NCBI GenBank assembly: GCA_023525715.1
Contig: CM042015.1
Coordinates: 89,576,250 to 89,640,249, forward strand
From: Cichorium intybus
Lineage: Eukaryota; Streptophyta; Magnoliopsida; Asterales; Asteraceae
Length of the DNA: 64,000 nucleotides
Reading direction: 5' to 3'
The translations under genes were made by a program, and so were the position numbers. The notes under the pieces were generated by a model. The model saw only the letters and a list, made by a program, of their open reading frames with translations, searched no databases and was not told the DNA's origin. Below are positions 11,928-22,820 of the stretch, one piece after another; within the stretch, counting starts at the first letter, position 1; every line of letters begins with the position of its first letter.

Positions 11928-13180
11928 TCAATCAGAAGTAACATCACGAAACTTCAAATTTGATAGAATAACAAAACCTTTAGCTTCCAAACGAGAGAGA
12001 ACCTACCAACACAGCAATAAAAGTACCTTTAGTATAGATTAACGTAACAAATACGAATGTGCATTTTATATTTATTTCAATAGTTAATTATATCTTCAGC
12101 AACTACTCACAAGTTTATCAAAGGATGATCAAGGAAGTACTACAAAAGCTAATGATCATATGATTTTTTTTTAGATATAAGTTGTAAAAGCAAAAGAAAA
12201 TTTACCTTAGAACAGTAGGACCCAATTTTAAGCTCCTTGACACGGCGAAGGTTTGGTATTAATTCTTTAAAAATCTCTTCTTCTGCTTCTTTACTCGTTG
12301 TGCCCGGATACCAGATCTTTTCATAATCTAAATAAACATCGACTAAAGAAGACACGTTTACCAACAAAACCTTCCACAACAACAAAGCACCTTCGATCTT
12401 TAGTGATAGAATATTAGGAGTATTGATTTCGATGATACCCTCGATATCATACGGATCCTCAGGATCATTGTATCCAGAGAGCACCAAGTTCTTAACACTC
12501 TTTGAAGTAATGTCAATCCGCCTATAACCAAAGCAACATCTCAACACCAACGTTTCCAATAAAGGACTCCCGGATAATATATTTTTGAGCAAATCTTCAT
12601 CTATTTTCACAGTAGACATGCTCAAACTCCTAAGATTTTTCCAACTAATCGCCCCAGTTGGATTCAATATGCAGCCTTCTAATGTCAAATCAGTAAAACA
12701 AGAACTGATGAAAAAAAAATGACCTAATAGAAACAAAGGTCCCTGCACACACGGAAACTCCAACTTAAGCTCTTCAACGTTAGCATAACGAATCCAATTG
12801 TCGAACACCGATTCAAATCTATTATCATAATTGGTATACTCATAATCTGCATAAACTTTGAATTTCTTTAGCTTCGGTTGGCGAAATTGAGTTAGGGTTT
12901 TGCCCACGAATGAAAAGAAATCGGACCTTGCGTCAGGGTTTAGGAGATATCCAATAAAGTAATCATCTAAGTGTGTAAAAATGAGAGTATGTACCCAATT
13001 CCACAGATGTTTCCATCGCTTGGAGAGTGTACCTGTTCTAATGGCATCTTTTGTGGAGGGTAAACGAGAGAGGATTTCAATAAGCAAGCAATCTGGCAAC
13101 GCACTGACTCGATCTTCTTCCCCCTCGTCCACCAATTTTATTAACTTCATTCGATTTTGTCCTTCTTTCACCGTTTCCAT
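11928..13180 (-). CDS. F-box/LRR protein, gene B (two exons)
   Basis: Exon 1 is 13180-12206 and exon 2 is 12002-11928, with a 203-bp phase-0 intron (GTAAATTTTC...GGTAG). The predicted protein is 349 aa. An upstream in-frame Met at 13231 exists, but METVKEGQ at 13180 has the shared GCCGCCATGG context and is preferred. The F-box lies at residues 22-62 (ALPDCLLIEILSRLPSTKD, KRWKHLW). LRR-like segments follow, including SLSMSTVKIDEDLLKNIL and SPLLETLVLR. It has a shorter VEELKLEFPC region than its sisters, lacking the AVSC residues before it. Exon 2 ends early (KFRDVTSD-stop). It is a likely SCF adaptor of unknown target. Confidence 0.85.
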
Positions 13181-14110
13181 GGCGGCACACAGCTCAAATT
13201 TGGCGTAACCGAGAATATGAGATATGCACAAGGTTATATGAAGTTTTGCTTTTAGCCCCTAACCTCGAAAAATATAAAATTCAGTCTATAAAAGATTAAA
13301 AGTGACATATATCTCCATACTCAAATCAAAATTTGATGATAGATAGTTAACCAAATATTAAAAATTGAGAAAAAAAATATTAAAATACTACAAGTAGTTG
13401 TTGTTCCGGTCTCATTTCGGTCGTATTTATTTTTTGTCGACGGAGGGTATGTAAACCTATTTTTGTCTACATTTGGTCTTTTTACCGACTACGTCAATTT
13501 CCCGACTTGATAATTTTTGTCCAACGTAGCATATCCTACAGTTTTGTCTATAAGACAAAAATCAGAAAACATATCTTAAGCAACCCAATCAAAAATCAAA
13601 TTTGCAATCATGTTCATTTGGGCAATTTTAAGTTGATTTTGTGGTCTCACCATTTCCATGGCGGCAACTGACCTCTCTTTTCCCATGAGAAACTAACGTC
13701 AAAATAAATGGCGTTTGGGATCACTTAATTTAAAAAACTTATGTTACATTTATAAAATTGTTTGTTAGTTTATCCCAGCATAATACAAAAAAATATTTAC
13801 ATTAATTTATATTTATACTGATAATTTTTTTTAAAATCTAAAATTTTCGTTACAAAATGATAATTGATAAAAAAAATATTATTACAAATTATTGACCGAC
13901 TCCTATTTTACATATAACAATTTATATTCTATTGTTTATGGCAATACCAAATTAATTTTTTTGTTGAACATTTAATAACAATTTTTATTATATTTTGTTA
14001 TTTATGATACATTATAAGACTATATGTTATACATGTTTTACTTCATGTTGGGTCCGACGTGGCCGGTAAGTATGTTATAATGTAATTTTTAGTAGCATAA
14101 TGGAGTAAAA
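13181..14110. repeat. Conserved 5' flank of gene B with second F-box relic
   Basis: The first 350 bp match the other F-box upstream regions. At about 13600-13690, on the minus strand, a second GCCGCCATGG start is followed by codons resembling the family N-terminus (MEMVRPQNQLK) before the frame decays. This is the 5' relic of another F-box copy. A shared block around ACTTCATGTTGGGTCCGACG (about 14040) recurs at 22735, 45915 and 56730. Confidence 0.65.
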
Positions 14111-14868
14111 TGGAATAAATGAGAATGGGATGTATAACACATGGCCTAAATCCAAACACTCAATAATTTTTATTAGCACCGTCAAACCAAAATAAGCACT
14201 TCAAATAATCAATACAAATACCCTCTAAGAATAATCAATAGAAACGGAGAAACAAACTTTTGCGTTCACCCTTAACCATTGAAGAACTTCAATTCAGTCC
14301 CCATAATGATGGGAATTATATTGATATTGAAATCGATTAGTAATAACCAATTATTAGTTGGATGTTAAATATTCTCTAATGTCACTAACGAATCCCGCCC
14401 ATTTTGTCGTGCATAACAACCCTTAATATCGAGCACATTAGACCTTCTTACCGAGCACATTAGACCTTCTTACCGAGCACAACAAACTTCTCATCGAGCA
14501 CAACAAAACTTTTCATCAAGCACAGAAGTCTGCATTGCATGTGCACATCTGACTTTCTCGTCGAGCACAACAGACCTTAGATTTTGATGCTAAAATTGGT
14601 ATACGAACGAACCACGCTTAGTCTCCTTAGCTATAATGAGGTCAAGGGAAGATCATGCTCCACAACTCAACAATCTTCCACTTGGAGACGTTAATTTTCA
14701 AAGTAAAAGATATTTTACCTTAGAATGGAATATCGCAACAAGACTTGGAAGCCATGACAAGGAATTTTCTTGCCCACTAATGAAAATCTACTCTAACTGT
14801 CTTTTGTGATTCTGGCTTGGTTGTCTTATCGGTCAGCGCTCTAGGACATGTTACTTCATTACTTTGAG
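14110..14868. repeat. Intergenic block shared with 22820-23578
   Basis: It aligns with the interval upstream of gene C. It includes degenerate tandem units of about 21 bp with the core CGAGCACAACAGACCTT (14425-14575). Non-coding. Confidence 0.7.
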
Positions 14869-14869
14869 A

Positions 14870-15296
14870 GCAGCACCGATCTCTTGAAGGACGAAGAAGC
14901 AATTAGTGGTGTCAAGGTCCTCGGATGAAGCTAAGTTTCCCTCCATGGCTGCTACAAGCAATGAAATATTATGGTTGTGTTGGCTCCTCCTTGGTCTTGA
15001 TACACCACAATCTTGGTCTTGATACACCACAATCTGGTCCAATATCACTTTACTGCTATACTGAAGGTGCTTGTCACATAGCCAATAATCTAATTTTCCT
15101 TGAGCGAACCAAGCATGTTGAAATTGATTGTTTCTTTGCTCGTGAATGAGTCGAGTCAACGGAAACTAATGCCATATTTCATCAGCACCAAAGATCAAGT
15201 TCCTGACATCTTCCTGAGGCATTTGGTACTAAATGTTTTCGTTTTCTACTTGGCAAGTTGGGTGTTCGCAACCTCCACAATCCAACTTGAGGGGTG
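14870..15296 (+). pseudogene. Ty1/copia RNase H relic (end of pol)
   Basis: Translations in shifting frames give EAKFPSMAATSNEILWLCW, then LYC-TEGACHIANNLIFLERT, KHVEIDCFFARE and ISTKDQVPDIF. Together these mirror the C-terminal RNase H region of copia pol. It ends near CTTGAGGGGTGG, which resembles a polypurine tract. TGAAGGAAAC follows as a possible 3' LTR start (15297 on). An internal duplication of TCTTGGTCTTGATACACCAC is visible at 14990-15030. Frameshifts make it non-functional. Confidence 0.7.
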
Positions 15297-15555
15297 GTGA
15301 AGGAAACAATATATACAAGAAAACCAAATATGCTTAATTTTAATTTGATTTAAACTACGCTTAAATTATTTATGCTTTTCATAGTTATCAACTCTTTGTT
15401 TCTTATTTAAACACTTGTTGGTGACCATAATCGAATTAAGCCTTAATACAAGAATGATTATAGTTATCTTGATATCTCGGTTTTTACATTTCGTTTTTGA
15501 TTGGGAATTTGTTTTGATTCGAAGTCGAGGTTTGTTTAGTTGATTGAAGCTTAGT
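15297..15555 (+). repeat. Possible copia 3' LTR remnant joining the 1-195 repeat
   Basis: This follows the putative polypurine tract and starts TGAAGGAAACAATATATAC. No matching 5' LTR is present in the window, so the assignment rests on position only. The last bases (from 15530) match the beginning of the window. Confidence 0.35.
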
Positions 15556-16072
15556 TAGGGCTGTAAACGAACCAACGAACACGAACGATGAGTTGTTCAT
15601 GTTCGTTCGTTTAAGTTAGTTGAACAAACAAACGAACACGAACGAATAAACGAACGAGTTTTCTTGTTCATGTTCGTTCGTTTAACAAATTATCTTGTTC
15701 ATGTCCGTTCGTTTATGATCATGAACATACTAAACGAACAAACATAAACGAACAGAGATAAATAAACACAATTAAACATATATGAACTTAAAAAACACAT
15801 AATATTGTAATGTAATCAAATACAATCGAACATATATGAACATAAAAGGAACATAAATGAACAAACATAAACGAACCTAAACGAACAACATAAACGAACG
15901 TTCACGAACATAATTGAACGAACGAGACCATTGTTCATGTTCGTTCGTTTAATTAAACGAACGAGAATTTGTGTTCATGTCCGTTCATTTATTAAATAAA
16001 CAAACATAAACTAACTTCTCGCCGAACAATTCACGAACGGTTCGCCGAACATTCGGCTCGTTTACAGCCCTT
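15556..16072. mobile_element. Non-autonomous hAT-like element, 517 bp
   Basis: A perfect 8-bp target duplication, AGCTTAGT, flanks it at 15548-15555 and 16073-16080. The terminal inverted repeats are TAGGGCTGTAAACGA and AAGGGCTGTAAACGA, with the outermost base unpaired as in many hAT elements. The interior is packed with ACGAAC/GTTCGTTCG motifs in both orientations and is non-coding. The uninterrupted paralogous site is at 1-195, which confirms the insertion and its edges. Confidence 0.92.
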
Positions 16073-16255
16073 AGCTTAGTTGACCGGTGGAAAGAAGTCT
16101 CTAAGGTGGTCTTGGACATATGCAAAGAATGTTGCAATTGTGAATCACAAAGGGTGGGAAAATAGCTAATTATGCGTTGCCTATATTGGAATTGATCTAT
16201 TTCTATGATTAATAAAAATATAAATGTTTGATGCCTATATGTTGGGTTTGATGCC
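16073..16255. repeat. Right part of the interrupted 1-195 repeat
   Basis: It aligns with 20-195 and continues directly after the hAT-like insertion. Non-coding. Confidence 0.8.
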
Positions 16256-16822
16256 TTCGACAACATTACCCTTGCCAATCATCTTCTTGGGTTTAATCTG
16301 TCGAATAAGGGAACGATTTTGGTAAAGCTTAACCATCACAGTTTCTTCCTTGGTTAAACAAGTCACCGATATTAAGTTTAATTCAAACTGAGGAACATAT
16401 AAAACTTCTTTGAGTAATATGTCTTTTGAAAGTTGAATGTTACCAATGTAATGGATAAGAGCCTAATTGGGGAGCCTTACCCGTATATGATCGATTCTCT
16501 GAGCATCAGTGAACAATTTTCAATCATTACATATATGTTTGGTAGCCCCGGAGTCTAAGTTCTGAACATTGGAAATATGTGTTCGATTATTAAGAGTAAA
16601 AATGTGATAGTTACTTGAATGACAATCATCAGAAGTACTGACAGCATTTATAGAAGCAAGTTGTCCCGATAGAAGAGTTATGAGCTGCTCACATTGAGCT
16701 TGAGTTAAGCTTGTAGTAGCTTCAATAGAACCAAACCAACAGACTTTGATGTTTTTGAGATATCATGGGAAGACTGCATAGGAAAAGTATGAGTAGGAAA
16801 TGAATTTGCACGTGAATCATTA
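16256..16822 (-). pseudogene. Ty1/copia protease-region relic
   Basis: Minus-strand translation gives the gag-protease junction and the protease motif LDSGATKHIC. It continues IRVRLPN, IHYIGNIQLSKDILLKEVLY and VPQFELNLISVTCL before ending with MIGKGNVVEG. This matches the copia region preceding the pre-integrase domain. At least two in-frame stops are present. It is cut on the right by the Harbinger element at 16823. The relic is opposite in strand to the RNase H relic at 14870-15296, so they are not one collinear element. Confidence 0.75.
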
Positions 16823-17105
16823 GACCAAGAGGAGCCGTGACCCCTCACCCCAAGGGGTTGGAGTGCCACGTAGGATCCATCTCACCTTCCCCTCACCCCT
16901 TCAATTCTAGGAAATGGTAACCCTTCACTTTTTGTTTTAAATAAATAAAATAGTTTAAATTAAACCAAACTATTTTTAAAAAAAAAATAACATTTCATTA
17001 ATTAAAAGAAATTAAAATTACAAACGTAAATTAAAACGACCAACGATAAATAAAACTAATGAAAATTAAAAATGACACACGATAAAACATGAAGAAAAAA
17101 AAACG

Positions 17106-17878
17106 TCAATCATCCGAGCCGTAAGAGTCGTTGTCGGCTTCTTCATCTTCGTCGTCGTACATATACTCCTCCGCTTCTTCATCCGTCGACAAGAACAATT
17201 ATTCGTCTTCTTCAATATTGGTGGCTTCAATTGCGTTTCGGTGGACATGCTCCGACAAGTCCGCTCGAAGGTTGTTGTGCAACTCGCGGCTACGTATCTC
17301 CGCTCTATTTGCTCAGTATTGAGCCGTCTCAAAACCGAAAGGCTCACGATGTGGCAACACTTCATTTTCATCAAATCGGCAAATAGCTTTCCCTTTGAAA
17401 ACTTGTAAAGTGACTCCCGTGCCGTTCTCTCGGACATTCGTAGGCATTCATCCCACGAGTCAGCTCCTAAATCCGTGGCTAGTTGTCGGACAGCCGCTGT
17501 GTATTTTTGTATCGGCGTAAACCCTTTTACGCCTATTGCATCCCACCGTTGTTGAAAATACGAGAATCGTGCTTCCAAATCGCCAACAATGCGTAAAAAC
17601 AATTGTTTATCCATTCGGTACCTACGCCGGAACTTGCAAGCATATACGACGTCATCGGCAAAATAATCTTGAATTAAACGATTATGGCCGTCATCACGTT
17701 CTCTACGTAAATCAGGCCCCCGTCTTCTAGGCACATGTGAACTTCCCGCTTGGTTTTCGTAGTACGCTAGCGTGCGTTGCATTATATTACCGATGAACTG
17801 CATTTCATTGAGCTGGCTGTTATCCTCGTTTGACGACGTCAACGACGAGTTTGAAGACATTTCAGTGTTCTCAGACAT
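17106..17878 (-). pseudogene. Harbinger transposase (HARBI1/ALP1-like), internally deleted
   Basis: It starts at 17878. The N-terminal part contains GHNRLIQDYFADDVVYACKF, FRRRYRMDKQLFLRIVGDLE, QKYTAAVRQLATDLGADSWD and MSERTARESLYKFSKGK. This is the conserved N-terminus of plant PIF/Harbinger transposases. After about 150 codons the sequence jumps, with a frame change, to the typical C-terminal end (RAEIRSRELHNNLRADLSEH) and an acidic tail (EEAEEYMYDDEDEEADND). The middle, which would hold the DDE catalytic triad, is missing. In-frame stops also occur in the C-terminal part. It cannot be an active nuclease. Confidence 0.85.
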
Positions 17879-17938
17879 TTCTATGTTTTAAAAGAATATA
17901 TGTATGAAGAGGAGAGCATTTTGTGTGTTAAAAATGGT

Positions 17939-17950
17939 TGTATGTGTGTG

Positions 17951-17990
<40 letters not shown>
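17939..17990. repeat. (GT)n-(TA)n microsatellite
   Basis: TGTGTG repeats with one GCG interruption run into TATATATA, upstream of the Harbinger transposase start. Confidence 0.9.
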
Positions 17991-18236
17991 AATGAAAAGT
18001 TTTTAATTTTTTTTTCAAACGGTCGAATAGTAGCAGTTGGGGGGTGGTTTTTTTACATCCTTCCGAAGTGCAGGGGCCAAAACTGTAAAATGTCACTTCT
18101 ACACTGGGCGGACTTCCAACCTCTTGCGAGGTTAGTCACCGTAGGTCACACCCCAGGTGGGGCGGTGTTCCCGTGCGGTGATGACCTCCACCATGGACAC
18201 CGCTACCTCTTCCCCGCTCCGCTCCACTCAGTCTTA

Positions 18237-18660
18237 GTATTGTTTCGATTACGATACCATTATCAACATGCCTACAATCTTTAGCAACCCTCTTGATTTT
18301 TGAATTCTACGTTATAGAATTTGATGGAAGGTTAAGGTATGATGCCAAAGTAGGAGACTAGAAGGAATAAAAAACAACTGTCAAATTTAACCCACGAGTC
18401 GTTGACCAAAGTAAATATTAATAAAACGACACACTTTTTCAAGAAAGGGATTGCTATATGGTCTTTTACCTGGTTTAGTGTCGTGCTTTTATGTTAGTGT
18501 CAAGCTTCTTGAACTTGTAATTAGTAGGAACTTTTTGTTTATTTTAGATAAATTGTAGAGAATAGTTTATTGTATATAGTTGATTTACCAATGTTATTTT
18601 TGCTACTTTTTACATTTAATTGGAAATCCAAGTGATGGAAAAAGTTGTTGGTAAAAAGTA
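18237..18660. other. No recognisable gene
   Basis: AT-rich sequence after the Harbinger element. The copia relic does not clearly continue. Nothing can be supported. Confidence 0.35.
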
Positions 18661-19256
18661 ATGTAACTTATTTTTAATTGTTCACATGTTTATTATTATC
18701 TCATACACTACAATTGCACTAGGTCACTTCGTCCTCACTATGACTTCGCTTCTGTAAACTTATTGTGAATTTCGCACATCCGACTCTCAAATTACTACTC
18801 CTTCCAGTTTTTCATGCTTTCTTTTCTCCTCATAAAATCCTACTCTTACAACCTATTTGGTGTTTCAATCTAGCGTGACACAACACATTTACAAAGTTAA
18901 AACCCCAAACATGCGCCAAAGACCTAATGGTCCAGCGGCACAGGTGTATACCCGGCCTCCTTGAGGTCTTGGGTTCAAATCCCACTAGGGGATTAGGTGG
19001 TTTAGGTGTAGGATAGGTGTAATGTAATATTTGATGTTTCCAAAAAAACCCCAAACATGTCAAGCCGACACGAACTCGACACGAAAATAAACGGGTTGAC
19101 ACAATACGATATGATAACTAAATGGGTTGGTGGGTTAGGGCCAAAGTATCTCAATATGTTTAAATTTCAATCCGACACGAACACGACATGTCAGATCAGG
19201 CGTATTAATTAGAGAAACTAACTAAGGTGCTGTCAAGAAGTAGCTTATGTAGCAAA
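18660..19256. repeat. Duplicon sequence shared with 49780-50215
   Basis: It aligns with 49780-50215 apart from a SINE insertion here. Landmarks are TTGTAAACTTATTGTGAATT and TGGTGTTTCAATCTAG, plus a CGACACGAA-rich patch (19060-19195) resembling a non-autonomous hAT relic. It lies downstream of gene C, as its partner does for gene E. Confidence 0.8.
18914..19044 (+). mobile_element. tRNA-derived SINE, about 131 bp
   Basis: An RNA polymerase III B-box-like GGTTCAAATCC is preceded by an A-box-like TGGTCCAGCGGC. The element is flanked by a perfect 15-bp duplication, AAAACCCCAAACATG (18899-18913 and 19045-19059). The paralogous site near 50034 has no insertion. The family is not identified. A tRNA gene is excluded by the lack of a foldable acceptor stem and by the target duplication. 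Confidence 0.85.
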
Positions 19257-20208
19257 TAGGAATGGCAATGAGACGAGTATTGGTGATCCCAATCCCATAC
19301 CCTATTATAAAACCACATCCCAAACCTGGTTCCTTTCCAACGGGTTTCCGGTTATACCCACGAGTATCTGATATCCCAACTTATGATAATAATAGGTTGA
19401 AATTTACCCATTGAAATTTCCATTATAAAATTCGATCGTAATCTTATCCAAATAATTACTTGAATTTTTTAATAATTTCAATTTCTAATAAGATCAACTA
19501 GTTCAATATCTATAAAATGTGCATTTTAATATCAACATCAATAAAGTCTTAAAAATTCAAATTTCGTGATAACTTAATCGAAATTATAACACTAATAACA
19601 AAATAATATCATAAATCTCTCATCCTCTATTCTATTAACTCCATATCATCACCACTTCATCATTATATCAACGTTACGTACTTACCAAGGCGTACATGAT
19701 GGAAATTGATGCTTAATAAAAAGAAAGAATGTGGCGATACATTATAACTAATAGAAGAATGAGATATCATCAATGAAGATGCATGCATAGTAACAAGTTG
19801 ATGAGTTGAAGGAGGGGACATCGGAATTGGAAAACTATATATCAAATACAATATACTATATAAAGCTTTTGATAAGTAATAATTAGATAACGGTGGAAAT
19901 GGTAAATAGTAATCACATAATAATAAACCGTATATAATATCAAAATATGGATTTGCAATCTCATATATAAATAATAAAATTATAAGTATATAAAAATATA
20001 TGGTTTTAGGTCGGGTATATGGTATCGGGTATGGGATAGGGGTAAACCGGTCGGGTATCACATCAATACCAAAATCATCTCATACCCGTGAATTTTTTCT
20101 AGGAAAATCTCATACCCAGTCCCATAACCATTTAACCCGTTCAAAACCTGTCTCAAAACTTTCGAGTTTGGTTTTTCCCATCGGGTTCGGGTACTTTTGC
20201 CATCCCTA
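19257..20208. mobile_element. Non-autonomous hAT-like element, 952 bp
   Basis: The ends are TAGGAATGGCAA and, reverse-complemented, TAGGGATGGCAA, identical to the element at 2874-3224. The target duplication is GTAGCAAA / ATAGCAAG, one base off each way from the intact site GTAGCAAG seen near 50237. The interior has CGGGT-rich ends (GGTCGGGTATATGG, AACGGGTTT) and a non-coding AT-rich middle. It inserted just downstream of F-box gene C. Confidence 0.85.
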
Positions 20209-20488
20209 ATAGCAAGTCAAAGACTATTAATCCAGTTAGGTTTCACGATTACCAGAAGATATAAACTCCTACATACATCATGACTTGCCGTTTTACACGC
20301 ATCACAACTTCACAAATGTCTAACAAAAACATCAGACTCCCAAACCTCAAAGAGTATATATAATAACCACACCACTTAAGTTATGTTCATCAAGACAAAA
20401 GCATACCAAGTAAACCTTACAGAAACAAATAGAAAAAAAGTTGAAGATATTCACGGTGATGAAAACGCCTAAACCTAAATTGAAAGCA

Positions 20489-21890
20489 TCACCACAAACC
20501 AGACCTATCAGAGGTAACATCAGGAAACTTGACATTTGATGGAAAAATGAAACCTTTAGCTTCCAAACGAGACACAACCTACCAACACAGCAATAGAAGT
20601 GAGAAGACAACAAAAGTCAGAACTGTGCAATGCATGTATGAATCAACTATGAGACATTGTAAGAACACAGTGAGACCCAATAGGCAGAACCAAAGACATT
20701 CAAGCTCCATAAGCAGCAGATTAAAAAAAGTACCTTTAATAAAGATTAACAAATACGAATGTGCATTTTATATTTATTTCAATACTCAATTCTCTATTCA
20801 GCAACTACTGACAAGTTTATCAATGGACGATCAATGAAGTACTACAAAAGCTAATAATCATAAGATTTTATATAAATAAAAGTTGTAAAAGCAAAAGAAA
20901 ATTTACCTTTGAACAATGAGACCCAATTTTAAGCTCCTTGACATGGCGAAGGTTTAGTATTAATCCTTTAAGAATCTCTTCTTCTACTTCTTTACGCACT
21001 GTGTTAGGAAACCAAACCTTTTCATAATCTAAAAAAACTTCGACTAAAGAAGAGACATTTACCAATAAAACCTTCCACAACAAGAGATCCCCTTCAATTG
21101 TTAGTGATAAAATAGTAGGAGCATTAATTTCAATGATATTATCACTACCATAAGACGGATTCTCATCATCAATGTATCCGGAGAGCATCAAGTTCTTAAC
21201 ACTATTTGAAGTAATATCGATCCGCCTATAACCATAGCAATATCTCAATTCCAACGTTTCCAATAAAGGACTACCGGATAATATATTCTCGACCAAATCT
21301 TCATTTATTTTCACATTAGTCATACACAATTTCCTAAGATTTTTCCAACAAATCGCCCCAGGTGGATTCAATATGCAGCCTTCTAATGTCAAATCAGTAA
21401 AAGATGAGCCGATGAAAAAAAATTGATCTAATGGAAACACAGGTCCGAACACACACAAAAACTCCAACTTAAGCTCTTCAACGTTACAACTTACAGCATA
21501 ACGAATCCAATTGTTGAGCTGCGACTCAAATTGATTATCATAATTAGTATAATCATAACTGGTATAAACTTCGAACTTCTTGAGATTCAATCGGCGACAT
21601 TGAGTTAGGGTTTTGTTGACGAATGAAACGGAATCGGACCATGCGTTAGGGTTTTCGAGACTTTGAGTTAGGTTGTGATTTGAGTGTTTAAATATGAGAG
21701 TATGTACCCAAATCCACAGATGTTTCCATCGCTTGGAGAGTGTACCTGTTCTAATGGCGTCTTCTGTGGAGGGTAAACGAGAGAGGATTTCAATAAGCAG
21801 GCAATCTGGCAACGCACTGACTCGATCTTCTTCCCTCTCGTCCACCAATTTTATTAACTTCTTCCGATTTTGTCCTTCCACCGTTTCCAT
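20489..21890 (-). CDS. F-box/LRR protein, gene C (two exons)
   Basis: Exon 1 is 21890-20907 and exon 2 is 20578-20489, with a 328-bp phase-0 intron. The predicted protein is 357 aa. The chosen start is METVEGQN in GCCGCCATGG; an in-frame Met six codons upstream (MGSVAAMETV) is an alternative. The F-box is at about residues 20-62. LRR-like parts include CMTNVKINEDLVENILSGS and SPLLETLELRYCYGYRRIDI. The intron is longer than in its sisters because about 135 bp (20596-20730) unrelated to them were inserted near the acceptor. Exon 2 encodes VVSRLEAKGFIFPSNVKFPD and a novel short tail, RSGLW. Confidence 0.84.
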
Positions 21891-22820
21891 GGCGGCAACA
21901 GATCCCATGAACGGTTACCACACAGCTCAATTTTATGTACAAGGTTATATGAAGTTTTGCTGTAGCCCCTACACTCGAAAAATATACAATTCAGTCTATA
22001 AAACATTAAAATTGAGATATATCCATAGTCGAATCAAATTTTGATGATAGATCGTTAGCCAAATATTAAAAGTTGTGAAAAAAAAATCCTACAAGTGTTC
22101 CGGTCCATTTTATTTTTTGTCAACGGAGGGTATGTAAACCATTTTTGTCTACATTTGGTCCTTTTACCGACTACGTCAATATCCCAACTTGACAATTTTT
22201 GCTCAATGTAGCGTATACTTCAGTTTTGTCTATAATGCAAAAATCAGAAAATATATCTTATACAACCAAATCAAAAATCAAATTTGCAATCATGTTTATT
22301 TGGGCAATTTTAGGTTGATTTTGTCGTCTCACGAAGAAACTAATGTCAAAATAAGAGGCGTTTGGAATTATTTAGTTTAAAAAACTTATGTTGCATTTAT
22401 AAAATTGTTTGTTAGTTTATCCCAGCATAATATAAAAAGATATTGGCATCAATTTATATTTATACTGATAATTATTTTCAAATTTTAAAATTCTCTTTAC
22501 AAAATGATAATTGATAAAAAAATATACTATTACAAATTATTGACCAAATGATAATTGATCAAAAAGGATATTATTACAAATTATTGGCCGACTTGTTTTT
22601 CATATATAACAATATTGTTATATTTTTATTGTTTATAATAATACTAAATTAAATTCCTTGCTGAATATTTAATAATAATTTAAATTTTATTATTTCTAAT
22701 ACAATATAAGACTATATCTTATACATGTATTTCTCCATGTTGGGTCCGAATTGGCCATCGAGTATATGTTATAATAGTAATTTTTAGTAGCATAAAATGG
22801 AGTAAAAGGGAACAAAGGAG
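21891..22820. repeat. Conserved 5' flank of gene C with second F-box relic
   Basis: It matches the B flank (13181-14110) base by base over long stretches, including the GGGCAATTTTAGGTTGATTT segment (22303-22325). In the B copy that segment belongs to a decayed F-box 5' end. The start codon itself is lost here. The GTTGGGTCCGA block follows at 22739. Confidence 0.65.

Larger units (their letters stand above)
16823..18233 (-). mobile_element. PIF/Harbinger DNA transposon, ORF2-bearing deletion derivative
   Basis: It is flanked by TTA at 16820-16822 and 18234-18236. The ends are GACCAAGAGGAG and, reverse-complemented, GACTGAGTGGAG, related to the ends of the element at 981-3816. It carries a transposase gene with the central catalytic region deleted and has no ORF1. 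It inserted into a copia relic. A GT/TA microsatellite lies just upstream of the transposase start. Confidence 0.75.

Noticed and set aside
13181..13231. Upstream start of gene B giving a 17-residue extension
   Set aside because: The extension is not conserved in sister genes, whereas METV has a strong GCCGCCATGG context in every copy.
14870..16822. A single copia element linking the RNase H relic and the protease relic
   Set aside because: The two relics are on opposite strands and separated by unrelated repeat sequence, so they cannot be one collinear element.
18914..19044. Possible tRNA gene because of the GGTTCAAATCC box
   Set aside because: No acceptor stem pairs, and the sequence is bounded by a 15-bp target duplication with an empty paralogous site, so it is a SINE.
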